A stretch of 64,000 bases of DNA from Notospermus geniculatus (Eukaryota > Nemertea > Pilidiophora > Heteronemertea > Lineidae). Both the position numbers and the translations under genes were made by a program. This document shows positions 42,950 through 52,976 of the stretch, piece after piece (position 1 is the stretch's first letter; every line of letters starts with the position of its first letter). Location of the stretch: positions 16,352 to 80,351 of the forward strand of contig NMRB01000337.1 in assembly GCA_002633025.1 (NCBI GenBank), written 5' to 3'. Below the pieces are notes generated by a model. It did not search any database, was not told where the DNA came from, and worked only from the letters and a program-made list of their open reading frames with translations.

Positions 42950-43783
42950 CACTTCTAAAATGGATCGGAGAGTCAAGCCAAATTTAACTTCCACAGTATC
43001 AGAAGTATTGTACACAGGTCGCACCCATTTTTGGTAGTTCTTCATCAGATTTTTGTACAGTGTGTGCTCATGCTGCTCTAGCAAAAATACGCCACCTGGA
43101 AACGAAAGATGTGGTACATGGTTTATGTGCTTTATCTAAAAAGGAGAATAACGAGTTGGAGATCGGTAACGGTAACCCTAACATTGACGTTTTTTTGCAA
43201 ATGTACGTCAGAAATAGTGTTTAGCGTAAAGGCCTGTATCCACCACAACGGTTTCCGGTGCGGTTTGCGGCGCGGGAGCGGTTTTCACAGGCATTGGGAT
43301 AATTAACACGCCATGTATTGTTAAACCATCGAAGAATTATCCAAAACCCTGTGAAAAAAAGGGGGCGGCAAACCGCAGCGGTAACCCGGACTAGTGGATA
43401 CAGGCCTTTAGTGTTGATTCGTTAGCGGAGTGATTTTTTAAAGGTCGGGATATGCATCGGGGCGAAGGAACAAAAAGTTAACGTTCATGTCATTAGAAAT
43501 CTTTGCCGCAACTCAGAAGCGCAACACTGCAATGGCCCAGATACCCCACCGAAGACGAGATGTACGTACATGTAGATCTTGTCGATTGTATGCAAAAGCC
43601 ATATCGGTCGACTGGCGTTCTTCCTGGAACAACAATCTTGTATCCGTTGGTGATGCTGAGGAAAGGTTTTTCAAGAGTGCATTTGGTGTCAAGTAATGTT
43701 TTTTGAAGAAGAAAAATTCCTCCCCACCTACCTTCAACGAATGCTGCCAGGACAGCAACACATAATCCTAAGAACACCGCCAT
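42950..43783 (-). pseudogene. Orphan duplicate of the nicotinic receptor 5' exons
   Basis: Two exons match the first two exons of the intact gene. One is 43732-43783, a 17-codon signal peptide (MAVFLGLCVAVLAAFVE). The other is 42950-43095, 146 bp, encoding GGVFLLEQHEHTLYKNLMKN and onward. The second differs from its twin at 50782-50927 by five bases: three silent changes, Arg for Gln, and Val for Glu. Both splice donors are intact. No following exons (51-, 110- or 187-bp type) are visible between 42.9 kb and 11.6 kb on the minus strand, so this is best read as a bodiless 5' fragment. Alternatives are a very distant body or splicing to something unrelated. Confidence 0.75.
43230..43413. mobile_element. 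Palindrome TA-AAGGCCTGTATCCACC
   Basis: AAAGGCCTGTATCCACC and inverse. Missing from the paralogous position near 51069-51073. Confidence 0.88.
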
Positions 43784-43998
43784 ACTAGCCTACTGGTGGG
43801 CGTGCACTTCCCCAAATGATACTGGCAGGGCCACGGACTGGTATTCAAACAATTACCCTTGGTCTATTAAAACCTAAAAACTAATTGAAGTCAGTAGGAC
43901 ACGGTGCTGCTTATCGGTTAAGTCTGGCTACTGGATATAAGGTTCCATTTATTTAGGTCAAGACACATTGTTGAAGATTTTGCACGTGGTGATCAAAC

Positions 43999-44602
43999 AT
44001 TGTTCTAGGCCTATACTTCGAGTCAAGAAGTGACACATTTTGCGCAGATGAATTTCAGAAAAAAAACCTGAAATTCATAAGTGGCTTTTGCTTGACTTTA
44101 CTGGCAGGTCTATTCTATCACGTGTTGATGAGCTTGCCTGCGTTGAGGACGTAGGCCTACTTCCAAGTACAGTGTGGCGCCATTCTTGAGGGTCCCTTAG
44201 TTTTTAGTATTAATGTCGACATCCATCATGTCCATTGCACCCTTTTCTTGATCTGCTGGTCGGTGACGTTGATAAATGTGGTTTCCGTTTCATGTGTGAT
44301 GCCAAGGGAATTCTGCCATTCAAACGGCTCCTGGTATCGCGCCACCTTTCTTTACTCTGGTTACGTTGACATACTTAGGCAAATCTTTGACGATACTTGT
44401 AGTATAGGCCTAGTCTGTCATGTTTGTTACAAATGTAGCCACGTGTTGTAAATTGCTGTCAAGACTCCATCACAAGCGGACGTGTCACTTGAAGTGCTAC
44501 CTGATTATTTTTTGGATTTCATTTGTTTCACTTGTGGATTTCACCTAGGATCTTCTAAGGTAGTTATGATTATCTTTTATCTTCTTAATCTTGGTAACTG
44601 AA
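43999..44602. other. Interval between receptor gene and its orphan 5' copy
   Basis: Would contain the receptor 3'UTR. I found no canonical AATAAA on the minus strand in the first few hundred bases after the stop. Confidence 0.5.
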
Positions 44603-46160
44603 TTACTTGTAACTTTTNAGCATGGCTGCAGCAACAATGATGCTGATGACGAGAAACACTATGAACAGAAGTCGATCGAGGACCATGGCGAGAAGCTTCC
44701 ACTCCAGATTTGGATCTGGTCCATCCTGGCCGAATTTATCTGTGTCTTTCATTCCGTCTTCCCCATCCACGGTCACTTGGGTTGGTTTCCGGACGTAGTT
44801 CTCCCTGTTCACGCACAGGAGGCATCCCAACAGGTCGACGAAGATCTGTAAAGAACGGTTTAATGAACCCACTTAAACACGTTATCGTTGGAACCATTAC
44901 GAGCTAGATGACCTTGACCTTGACCTTTACACCTTCATACTCATTGACCTTCAACAAATATGGCCACGTTCCCGGGCATGCCGCCGTCAGGTTATCACAG
45001 TGGCTGGCATGGCTGGCGTTTTGGAGAAAAACCCGGATTTGAAGAAATTATGAATTGAAAGATGATGATAGGTGGCATGTTGAACGGAATGATACTCACG
45101 GTCGTGACGAGAGCCGGTGGTCCACTGGCACGCCTCCTATCGCGCCAGCATTGAACTATAATCATTGAAATGATCATCGACAGTGCAACGATGACAATGT
45201 TGGCCGAGAAGTATCGGACTAAAAAAAAGAAGTGAAAAAAGAAGTGGCGTGGAGTACGCATCTTTCTAAGTCATAAACGACGTACATGTAGGTGGTAGCC
45301 TACGTGCTTTTAGGCAGGAATTATATGGGACACTCTGAAACGAGTTTGACAGATTTTGTCTCCCTACTAAAAAGTTTTGGGCGCTGGAGCTATCTGTTGT
45401 ATAGAAACACTGAGAAATGGGGAAAACTAGAAAATGTTACAAAATCCCGTACTTACAAATTATTGGTGGGCTGCCCATCAACGCGCCCTCGTTTATTGTG
45501 TCCCCAAGAATTAGAAGCAGGATGTAGCCTAGGATGAGGCCAACCCCTGAAGAACAAGATTGATAATGTATGTGTAGCAGTGTACATGTACGTCAAGAAA
45601 AATTACTCGACTGAACGATCTGACGGAAACCTCAGAAAATCGAAATTAATTTTTTTGTTTTGGATGTAGGGTCTACTCACGGGCACGAAGCGACATGTTG
45701 CTCAGTTTTGAATAGTATACATAAACTTGCAACTGGTAGATCACAATACACATACATTGTAGGCTACATGTACTTTTATATGTGAAACATTCATACACCA
45801 AATACTGACGTCATGAAGGGTACTATACGCCTACATGTATGTTGATTTTGTTTTTCACTTCTCGCACTTACCGAGATGTATCTTTTCGCCAGCATCCGGT
45901 GGAAACATAAAGATAAACGGAATAAGAAAGGCTAAGATTACACCAGGGAGAACCAGCACACTTGTCACGTAGGTCGACCGCCTTTTTATCGTAAACGTTA
46001 CGGTGATATCAATGTATTCTTCAGGACAACATTCATATTTTTTGACATTTCTCTTCATAAACACGCCGTCCTTTGGTTGTTTAAGCTCCCACATACTGTT
46101 GGTGTCCGAGAAAGTGGAGGTATCAACCCGCCCTTCCGCCCCACTAAACGTCAGGTTGAT
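44603..46160 (-). CDS. Loop C and transmembrane exons of the nicotinic subunit
   Basis: Exon 45872-46160 ends the extracellular part (KKYECCPEEY, IKRRSTYV) and gives M1 with its usual proline (LPGVILAFLIPFIFMF). M2 spans the junction with 45457-45546: GEKIHLGVGLILGYILLLIL. M3 is in 45100-45218 (NIVIVALSMIISMIIVQCW). The last exon, 44603-44845, carries the rest of the short cytoplasmic loop and M4, ending MLKSYK. The glutamate at -1' favours cation selectivity, but several pore-facing positions are unusual. Confidence 0.92.
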
Positions 46161-49100
46161 CTGTAAACCAAAATACACAAATAAATACAGGGTTTTCCAA
46201 ACAAATGACCATGTTAAATTGGGCAACCCCACAATCTAGGCTTCCCCGGCTCCTGATAGAGGATCTTCTTATACATGAAAAATAGTGTCTGTTTCATCAA
46301 AATCGATCTAGCAAATCAGAAATGTCATTTCTATCTAGCAGGTTAATTCCTTTAACATACTTTACCCGGTCGCCTTTAAAATATGTAGATTAATGCCTAG
46401 GTGACATATCCACTCCGGGGCCCGTACGGCGAGTAAAAACAGACATTTTGGCCAATTTCAGCCAATTTCGTACGGTGCCCGGCCGGTTCCCTCACGGTTG
46501 CCACGGGCACCGGACATTTTTCACCAGCCGTACGGGCGCCGCATTGATTAGCTGGCTGCTCCCAATTCTCCCGGCGTTTTCATCTGACCGGTAGGCCGTA
46601 GAAAGCCCGTAGAAGGTCCCAGTGTCCCCTACGGGTCCTGTGCGGGCTCCTGCCGGTGACCGGGCGGGCTTCGCACGATTTTTTTCTGCCAATTCTCGTG
46701 AAAAAAAAATTGACGGGCGCCTTGCGGTTCTCAAGGGTGCCGCACGGCACCCGGCCGGTCGCCATGAGTACCCCGGCCGGGCCCCAACCGGGCGCCTTGC
46801 GGCGCATCTGTTCATTGGACGGAGCTCGGAAGCTTACCACACGGCAACAGGCCGGCACCTTTATGTCTAGGTCACATATCCACAGGGCCCCTTACGATTT
46901 TACCCACCCGACGGCTTGCCCTGGATTTTAGAGACCGTACGGGCCCATTACGACTTTCATGTGGTCACATATTTTACGGCGTTCGGGCGGTGCCCGGCGA
47001 AACTTGGTGGAGAGTAATCGCAAGACGCCCGTCAACAAACCGTGAAGGTGTCGGCCGGATGCCGTGCGGTAAGCTTCCGAGCTCCGTCCGATGAACAGGT
47101 GGTACACCGCACGGTACCCGTCAAACTTTTTTCACGAGAATTGGCAGACAAAATCGTGCGAAGCCCGCCCGGTCACCGGCAGGAGCCCGCACAGGACCCG
47201 CAGGGTACACTACGGGCCTTCTACGGGCTTTCTACGGCCTACCGATCACATGAAAACGCCGGGAGAATTGGGAGCAGCAAGCTAATCAATGCGGCGCCCG
47301 TTTGGCTGGTGAAAAATGTCCCGGTGCCCGTGGCGACCGTGAGGGAACCGGCCGGGCACCGTACGAAATTGGCGAAAATCGGCCAAAATGTCTGTTTTTA
47401 CTCGCCGTACGGGCCCCGGAGTGGATATGTGACCTAGGCCGATTGTTGACGGGTCTTGCGATTACTCTCCACCAATTTTCACCGGGCACCGTAGAATATG
47501 TGACCACACACACCGTAGACATGAAATTCGTAATGGGCCCGTACGGTCTCTGAAATCCACGGCAAGCCGCCGGTGGGGAAAATCGTAGGGGGCCCGGTGG
47601 ATATGTGACCTAGGCATAAGAGACTGTCACTGTTGACAAGAGTTACTGCCTTACTCACCTTTTGACCATTGTGATGCCAACTCCCGATTTTTATAGTGCA
47701 TTGTTGTTCATCGTAGGGGTAGTAGGTGAAATCAAACTTGCATTGAGCGTTGATGATGACTGGGGGGTAAAAAAGAACGTGGCCTTTATAAGTCACCATA
47801 GCTAAGCCGTGGCCGTAGCTGTCGTACACCCTGTCATTACCGGCACTGCGTAGAAGAAAAAGAAGAAGCATTTCTTAGTTGATAACATTTCTTAGTTGAT
47901 AATCTATTGATACCAATAACCACGGTATTTTATAGATTGTACATGTCCATCAGGTAAGCTAAAGCCGCCCATACACGGCGCAATATTATTGCACATGGGG
48001 CCCAACTTTTCGCATGATGGGTAGAAGAAAGATTGGTGATCCTCATATTGTGCAATAATATTGATCGTGTATGGGCCGCTTAAAGCCGGCCATACACGAT
48101 CAATATTATTGCACAATATGGGGCCCCAAATAGGGGCATGTGCTTCTGGCATGATGGGTGGAAGAAAGAGGTATCCAAAAAACAGCACAAAAAGACACAC
48201 AGTACGCAATAAATCGGAAAGTCGTCTCCGAATATTTCGAAAATTTTCGACCCCAATGGGTGGAAGAAAGATTTACATGTACAATAATATCGCCCATTTC
48301 GGTCCTCATATTGTGCAATAATATTGAACGTGTATGAGCGGCTTAACACTCGTCGCCAGTGATCCCTTGCTAAATAATACAGGTTAAAATCCACCAACCA
48401 CTTGCAGAGTGAGTTGGCAGAAAAAAGTCTCTGTAGAGGGCAACTGAATGGGTCGCTTCAATTTAGGGGTACAGGTATCTTACATATGCGGGGGGGGGAG
48501 GGGGTAATATTTGCCTTTGATTCCATGACACGGTTGAAGCGACGATGTAGGCCTACTATACCTCAAGGCAGTATTAAAGTACTAAAGTATCAGTTTGAAT
48601 GATTTTATGCATACCTGCTGTAGACCATAAGATCAGGTGACCAGACTTGGTCCATCGGGATGCCAAGGAAGGTAATACCGAAATATTCAGTTTTGTTCCA
48701 GTCCAGTGACATGTCCTCCCAAAGCTGAAGAAGAAAGCAGCTTTCAGGCCAAAAGTGTTCGCTAAATTTAAAAAAGTCCCAATTGGTACTCACACTGGCA
48801 TGATCCTGAAGGGACACTTTGACAGTTTGCAAAGATTGTGATATCTAGAGGATTTTTGCAACTGAAACGATATAGATGAGTTTGCTAGAACCATCTTGCC
48901 AAAAATTAGGTCATCGTCACGGGGGTTTTTCCCACTTGGGGATGGGAGAACCAATCATCTCATTCTGGAAGAAAATTCCCATGGTGATGGCCTAGTTATT
49001 TTGGCCAGATGGTTGCTAGGTGAAACTCATTACAGGCCTTTCCAACAAAGATGGCGACCTACATGTAGTTCTCCCACCTGACGTCGTGGCCATTCATTGT

Positions 49101-51935
49101 CAAAGTATGCCTTTCGCTTCCTCTACATAGAAGTACTAGTATACGGTATACGAAAACGCCAGTTAACAATGGCTTCACGGTCGTGAATCCTCGGGAAGCC
49201 TAACCGGCGTTTTCGTATACCGTATACGGTGTACTTTTATGTAAGGGAAGCCTAAAGCTGTGGTTACACTACATAAATCTCCGTGCTTTCCCCGGGGATT
49301 TTGCGGTTACACCTGTAAATCGCCGGGTCTAAATAGACCCGTGTCTGAAATCCCCGTGCTTATTAGCCCGAGCGATCTCGAAGGGGCAACGCCAGGGCTA
49401 TTTTAAGCACGGAGATTCTATGTAGTGTAACCACAAAATCCCCGTGTCTATTTCTAGTTCCACGCACCCCGACAGACGGCGATGCAAATTGATGAGTGAA
49501 GCGCATGCGTATAGGCTATTTCACGCCTCCAGCAGCCACTTAATTATGCAGAGTTGCCTACATGCAGTGCCCCTATCGCCGGGATACGGAACTTATTACC
49601 TTAAGTAGTGTAACCGCTCGCCGTGTCAACGCCGTGTTTTTTCTGGTTCGGAAAAAACCCGTGTCTCAAAACCCCGGGGATTTTGGATAGGTGTAACCAC
49701 GGCTTAAGGCCCCGATTACATTCAGAAGTACATGTATACGGTATACGAAAACGCCAGTTAATAAAGGCTTCACAAAGGATTCGCGATCGTGAAACCATTG
49801 TTAACCGGCGTTTTCGTATACCGTATACTTCTATACGAGAGGTTAGGCTTCCCTAAGGGTAGGAACACACTGCGAGCGAAATGGCGAAGCGAAGCGAATT
49901 TCCATTGTCCTGTAGCGTTACAGGCCATTGTCATGCTCCCAGATCTTTTCACCACATCGCTTCGCTTCGCCGTTTCGCTCGCAGTGTGAACCTGGCCTTA
50001 GGCTTCCCTTACATAGAAGTATACGGTATACGAAAACGCCATTTAACAAAGGCTTCAAGTGGATTCACGACCGTGAAGCCATTGTTAACCGCGGTATTCG
50101 TATACCGTATAGTTCTATGTAAAGGAAGCCTCACATAGAAGTATTCGGTATACGAAAACGCCGGTTAACAAAGGCATTCCGAGGATTCACCACCGTGAAG
50201 CCATTGTAAACCGGCGTTTTCGTATACCGTATACTTCGATGTACCGTTAACGATAACACGCTATTTCTGACTACATTTGCAATGTAAAAAATAACGTTAG
50301 CGTTAGTGTTACCGTTAAACGGAGCGATTTCGTAAATAGCCCGCTTCACAGCTTTTGTAGTCAGTGGCCATTGAATGGTTTTAAGCTTCTGACGTCATAT
50401 GGTGAGAAACTTTAATAGACCGCCATCTCTGTTGGAAAGGTCTACGATATAAAGTAAAATACCCACCATGTTCCACCATGTATTAAAGTCTACTGTTGCA
50501 GCATGTTCATTCTGAAACGAAAGTTAACCTATACGACTAAAACCAAAAATTCATAAGCGAGCTTACATGTATGAATTTTTGCTAAAACGTTTTAATCGGC
50601 GGATATAACCTCCGCGACATTTACTTGGTGTCCTCTCCCCACAAAATACGTTTGAATTGAAAAGAGAGAAGGGAAAGAGAAAAAGAAATATGTGGGTTGC
50701 TGTTGGTTTGAGGTCTCACTAATCTCATGTCGCCAATACGTTGGGGTTTTAAAATACGTCAGGCATCAAACATTGACGTACCACTTCTAAAATGGATTGG
50801 AGAGTCAGGCCAAATTTCACTTCCACAGTATCAGAAGTATTGTACACAGGTCGCACCCATTTCTGGTAGTTCTTCATCAGATTTTTGTACAGTGTGTGCT
50901 CATGCTGCTCTAGCAAAAATTCGCCACCTGGAAACGAAAGATGTGGTACATGGTTTATGTGCTTTATCTAAATGGAGAATAACGAATTCGAGATCGGTAA
51001 CGGTAACACTAATGTTGACATTCAGGCATTTTTTACATTGCAACATGCACGTCAGAAATAGTGTTTAGCGACTTAGTGTTTTCGTTAGCCGAGTCATTAT
51101 GCATCACGGAACAAAAAAGTTAACGTTCATGTCATTAGAAATCTTTGCCACACCTCAGAAGCGCAACACTGCAATGGCCCAGATACCCCTCACAAAGTGT
51201 CCAAGAGTGGGAGGCTGCCTGCTATTAGGTAGGCCTAGTTGTTAGGCGAAATTCAGTCTGGAGACTTGTAGTGGGGAGTGGTGCAGACGCCAGACGGCTA
51301 CAAGCCAGGGCCAGCGCTTCCGATGCACAGATGTAGATCTTGTCGATCGTGTATGCAAAAGCCATATCGGTTGATTGGCGTTCTTCCAGTAAACAATCTT
51401 GTATCCGTTGGTGATGCTGAGGAAAGGTTTTTCAACAGTGCATTTGGTGTCAAGTAATATTTTATTTTCAGGGCCGGATCGGGGGGGGGGGGGGNTGCGT
51501 GGGGGGCGTACGCCCTCTATTTTTGGCAGAGCAATTATTTTTTAGCAAGAAAAAATTAATCACACTTTGCTTTCAGATGCCAGGAAAATGTTTCGACTTC
51601 GTGCTTTCGCTCATGCTACCCCTCCGTCGAGCCACCCTTACTGTCAATCCTGGATCCGGTGTAACGTTTTTGAGCGTTCCCCATCTGCGAGTGTTCCCCT
51701 GCTATTGTCTGACGGAATAAGCCGCGACTCGACAATGGAGGACACACAGAGAAACGTGTCGATCTATCTGCCAGTGTTTCCAAAACAATAGGGGGAACAC
51801 TGACACACGGAAACACTGAAAAACTTTACACCTGCCCTGATTTTTGGGAAAAAACTACATATTCCTCCTACCTTCAGCGAATGCTGCCATCCACAGCAAT
51901 CCTAGCACAGCAACGCACAATCCTAAGACTGCCAT
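44603..51935 (-). CDS. Nicotinic acetylcholine receptor alpha-type subunit (complete, 9 exons)
   Basis: Pentameric Cys-loop ligand-gated ion channel subunit of the plasma membrane. Exons on the minus strand, in reading order: 51872-51935 (ATG at 51933-51935), 50782-50927, 48794-48844, 48615-48724, 47659-47845, 45872-46160, 45457-45546, 45100-45218 and 44603-44845 (TAA at 44603-44605). They total 1299 bp in one frame, 432 residues. The 146-bp and 110-bp exons have the classic nAChR sizes. Residues 1 to about 20 are a signal peptide. The Cys-loop is C159-x13-C173. Loop A is WSPDLMVY, loop B has W180, and loop C is Y228-E-CC-x3-Y235, so it is alpha type. Four membrane segments follow with a short M3-M4 loop. 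The N at 44618 falls in a CTN leucine codon and is harmless. The exon at 48794-48844 is 51 bp rather than the usual 45. Confidence 0.95.
46397..47613. mobile_element. Family P, two copies nested in opposite orientation
   Basis: The outer element is 46397-46866 plus 47438-47613. The inner element, 46867-47437, is inserted in it in the opposite direction, so the parts read S1-S2-S1'-S2' (prime meaning inverted). The ends are CTAGGTCACATATCCAC. Very GC-rich and CG-rich compared with the surroundings. Located in the intron between exons 46160 and 47659 of the nicotinic receptor gene. Confidence 0.88.
47659..48844 (-). CDS. Ligand-binding exons of the nicotinic subunit
   Basis: Exons 48794-48844 (SQSLQTVKVSL), 48615-48724 and 47659-47845. 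The 110-bp exon encodes LWEDMSLDWN and the loop A segment WSPDLMVYS. The 187-bp exon encodes the disulphide loop CKFDFTYYPYDEQQC and the loop B segment IKIGSWHHNG. Phases are 0, 0 and 2 at successive starts and all borders are GT-AG. The 51-bp exon is weakly conserved; I chose it because it has AG and GT borders, the right phase and aligns with the KNQVLTTNIWL stretch of other subunits. Confidence 0.88.
47963..48345. mobile_element. Two abutting copies of palindrome TAAAGCCGCCCATACACG
   Basis: Copy 1 is 47963-48083 and copy 2 is 48082-48345. The second contains a Penelope-like fragment (about 48170-48257). Both share ATATTATTGCACA arms. Confidence 0.85.
49110..50245. mobile_element. Chain of six palindromic elements sharing junction TAs
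   Basis: Order: Q1 (about 49110-49254), R (49253-49706), Q2 (49705-49855), S (49854-50000), Q3 (49999 to about 50131), Q4 (about 50132-50243). Q copies share TATACGGTATACGAAAACGC and its inverse. R ends are AAGCTGTGGTTACACTAC and inverse. S ends are AGGGTAGGAACACACTGCGA and inverse. At four junctions a single TA serves both neighbours. All lie in intron 2 of the nicotinic receptor gene. Confidence 0.88.
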
Positions 51936-52147
51936 ATTCCTGGTGGGCGTGCATTTCTCGAAATGGACTGGTAGGGCGAGGAACTGGTATTCAAACAATT
52001 ACCCTTGGCCTATTAAAAACTAATTGAAGTCAGTAGGACACAGTGCTGCTTATCGGTTTACTAGTAGTCTGGCTATACTGGATATACAGTTCCATTTATT
52101 TAGGTCACATTGTTCAAGATTTTGCACGTGGTGATAAAAAACATTGT
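50396..52147. repeat. Upstream copy of the 1.7-kb duplication (functional 5' end)
   Basis: Paralogous partner of 42330-43998 and the one collinear with the body of the receptor gene. It contains the exons 51872-51935 and 50782-50927, and the shared upstream 200 bp that probably includes the promoter. An insert of roughly 350 bp with a run of G and one N (near 51480-51495) is present only here, in intron 1. Confidence 0.85.
51936..52147 (-). promoter_or_regulatory. Probable 5'UTR/promoter of the nicotinic receptor gene
   Basis: The 210 bp upstream of the start codon are the only non-coding stretch conserved between the two duplicated 5' ends on the far side of the ATG (matching 43784-43998). 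A GCACGTGG E-box-like word is shared by both copies. No clear TATA box was recognised. The divergent MAM gene starts about 1 kb away on the other strand, so the interval could be a shared promoter region. Confidence 0.35.
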
Positions 52148-52976
52148 TCTCTCGTACTCCGGAGACAGCAGAACAGCAACGCTCAATCGTTCACCTGCAC
52201 CCGCAGCCATAGTGAATTCCCAAGGTCCACAAGACCTTGGCAAACTAAATTAAAACTAACTTATTTAAGAGAAAGTGGGACAGGGTTATGCGGTATTTCT
52301 TCGTTGGTCAGGATGTTTATATAGGCTACTTCTCAGTTCTACTTCACCATAAAAATTTTCAAGGTTGTTCTCATCCGAAATACTGATAGACCTACTTACT
52401 TGTGATCACCAGCTACTTGTGATCAGCCCTCGGAAGCGATAGGCCAGCAGACCTACCTCCAAGGACAATGAAGGATATGCACCTTCTAAGAACATTGCGA
52501 AGGTTTGTTATGCCCCTTCGGTAATGAAAGTTTTCACCGCACTGCCGGCGGCGGTTACCTTCAACCGCCCCAAATTTAAGAACAAAGGTGTTTGCTGGAA
52601 TTGTCTGAACGAACGTCCGCCTAATTTATTACATTTCAAATGCAAATCTACTGCAGTTCGACGCCTCTAATGATAGAACCGCTTTATGAATACGACCCAA
52701 AGTCCAGGATGCTCGTTGCATAAATCCTTGATAACCGTTCAAAGATCAACATCACCGACAATATTGAATATCTGCTGTCTTGTCAACACGATAAGGTAGG
52801 GTTGCGTATTGTGTTTATCATGGAACTATATGTCGTAATCGGCCCCTTACTCCTTCGACATGTCTTTTCAATGTATAGACCTATTGGAAGTATACTTTCC
52901 GTCAGCGGGCATTAGCCCCCATTGCACAAAATCTCAGAGAAAAATTCCGAACGCCAGGATAGAGCTTCGCAACAAT
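52148..52976. other. Intergenic interval between divergent genes
   Basis: About 830 bp between the conserved receptor upstream block and the MAM start codon. No repeat family recognised. It should include the MAM promoter. Confidence 0.5.

Larger units (their letters stand above)
42330..43998. repeat. Downstream copy of a 1.7-kb tandem duplication
   Basis: This block is collinear with 50396-52147 over the region from about 1.3 kb inside intron 2 to about 200 bp upstream of the ATG, including shared non-coding sequence on both sides of the two exons. It differs by insertions in this copy: a TAA-flanked foldback at 42643-42766, a Penelope-like hairpin fragment at 42813-42930 and a foldback at 43230-43413. 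The other copy has its own insert around 51470-51830. Confidence 0.85.

Noticed and set aside
50241-51069. Exon 50782-50927 possibly carried by a transposon, since similar AACG-rich words are inverted on both sides
   Set aside because: The inverted words are short and diverged, the left one lies outside the duplicated block, and the exon has the standard family size and position.
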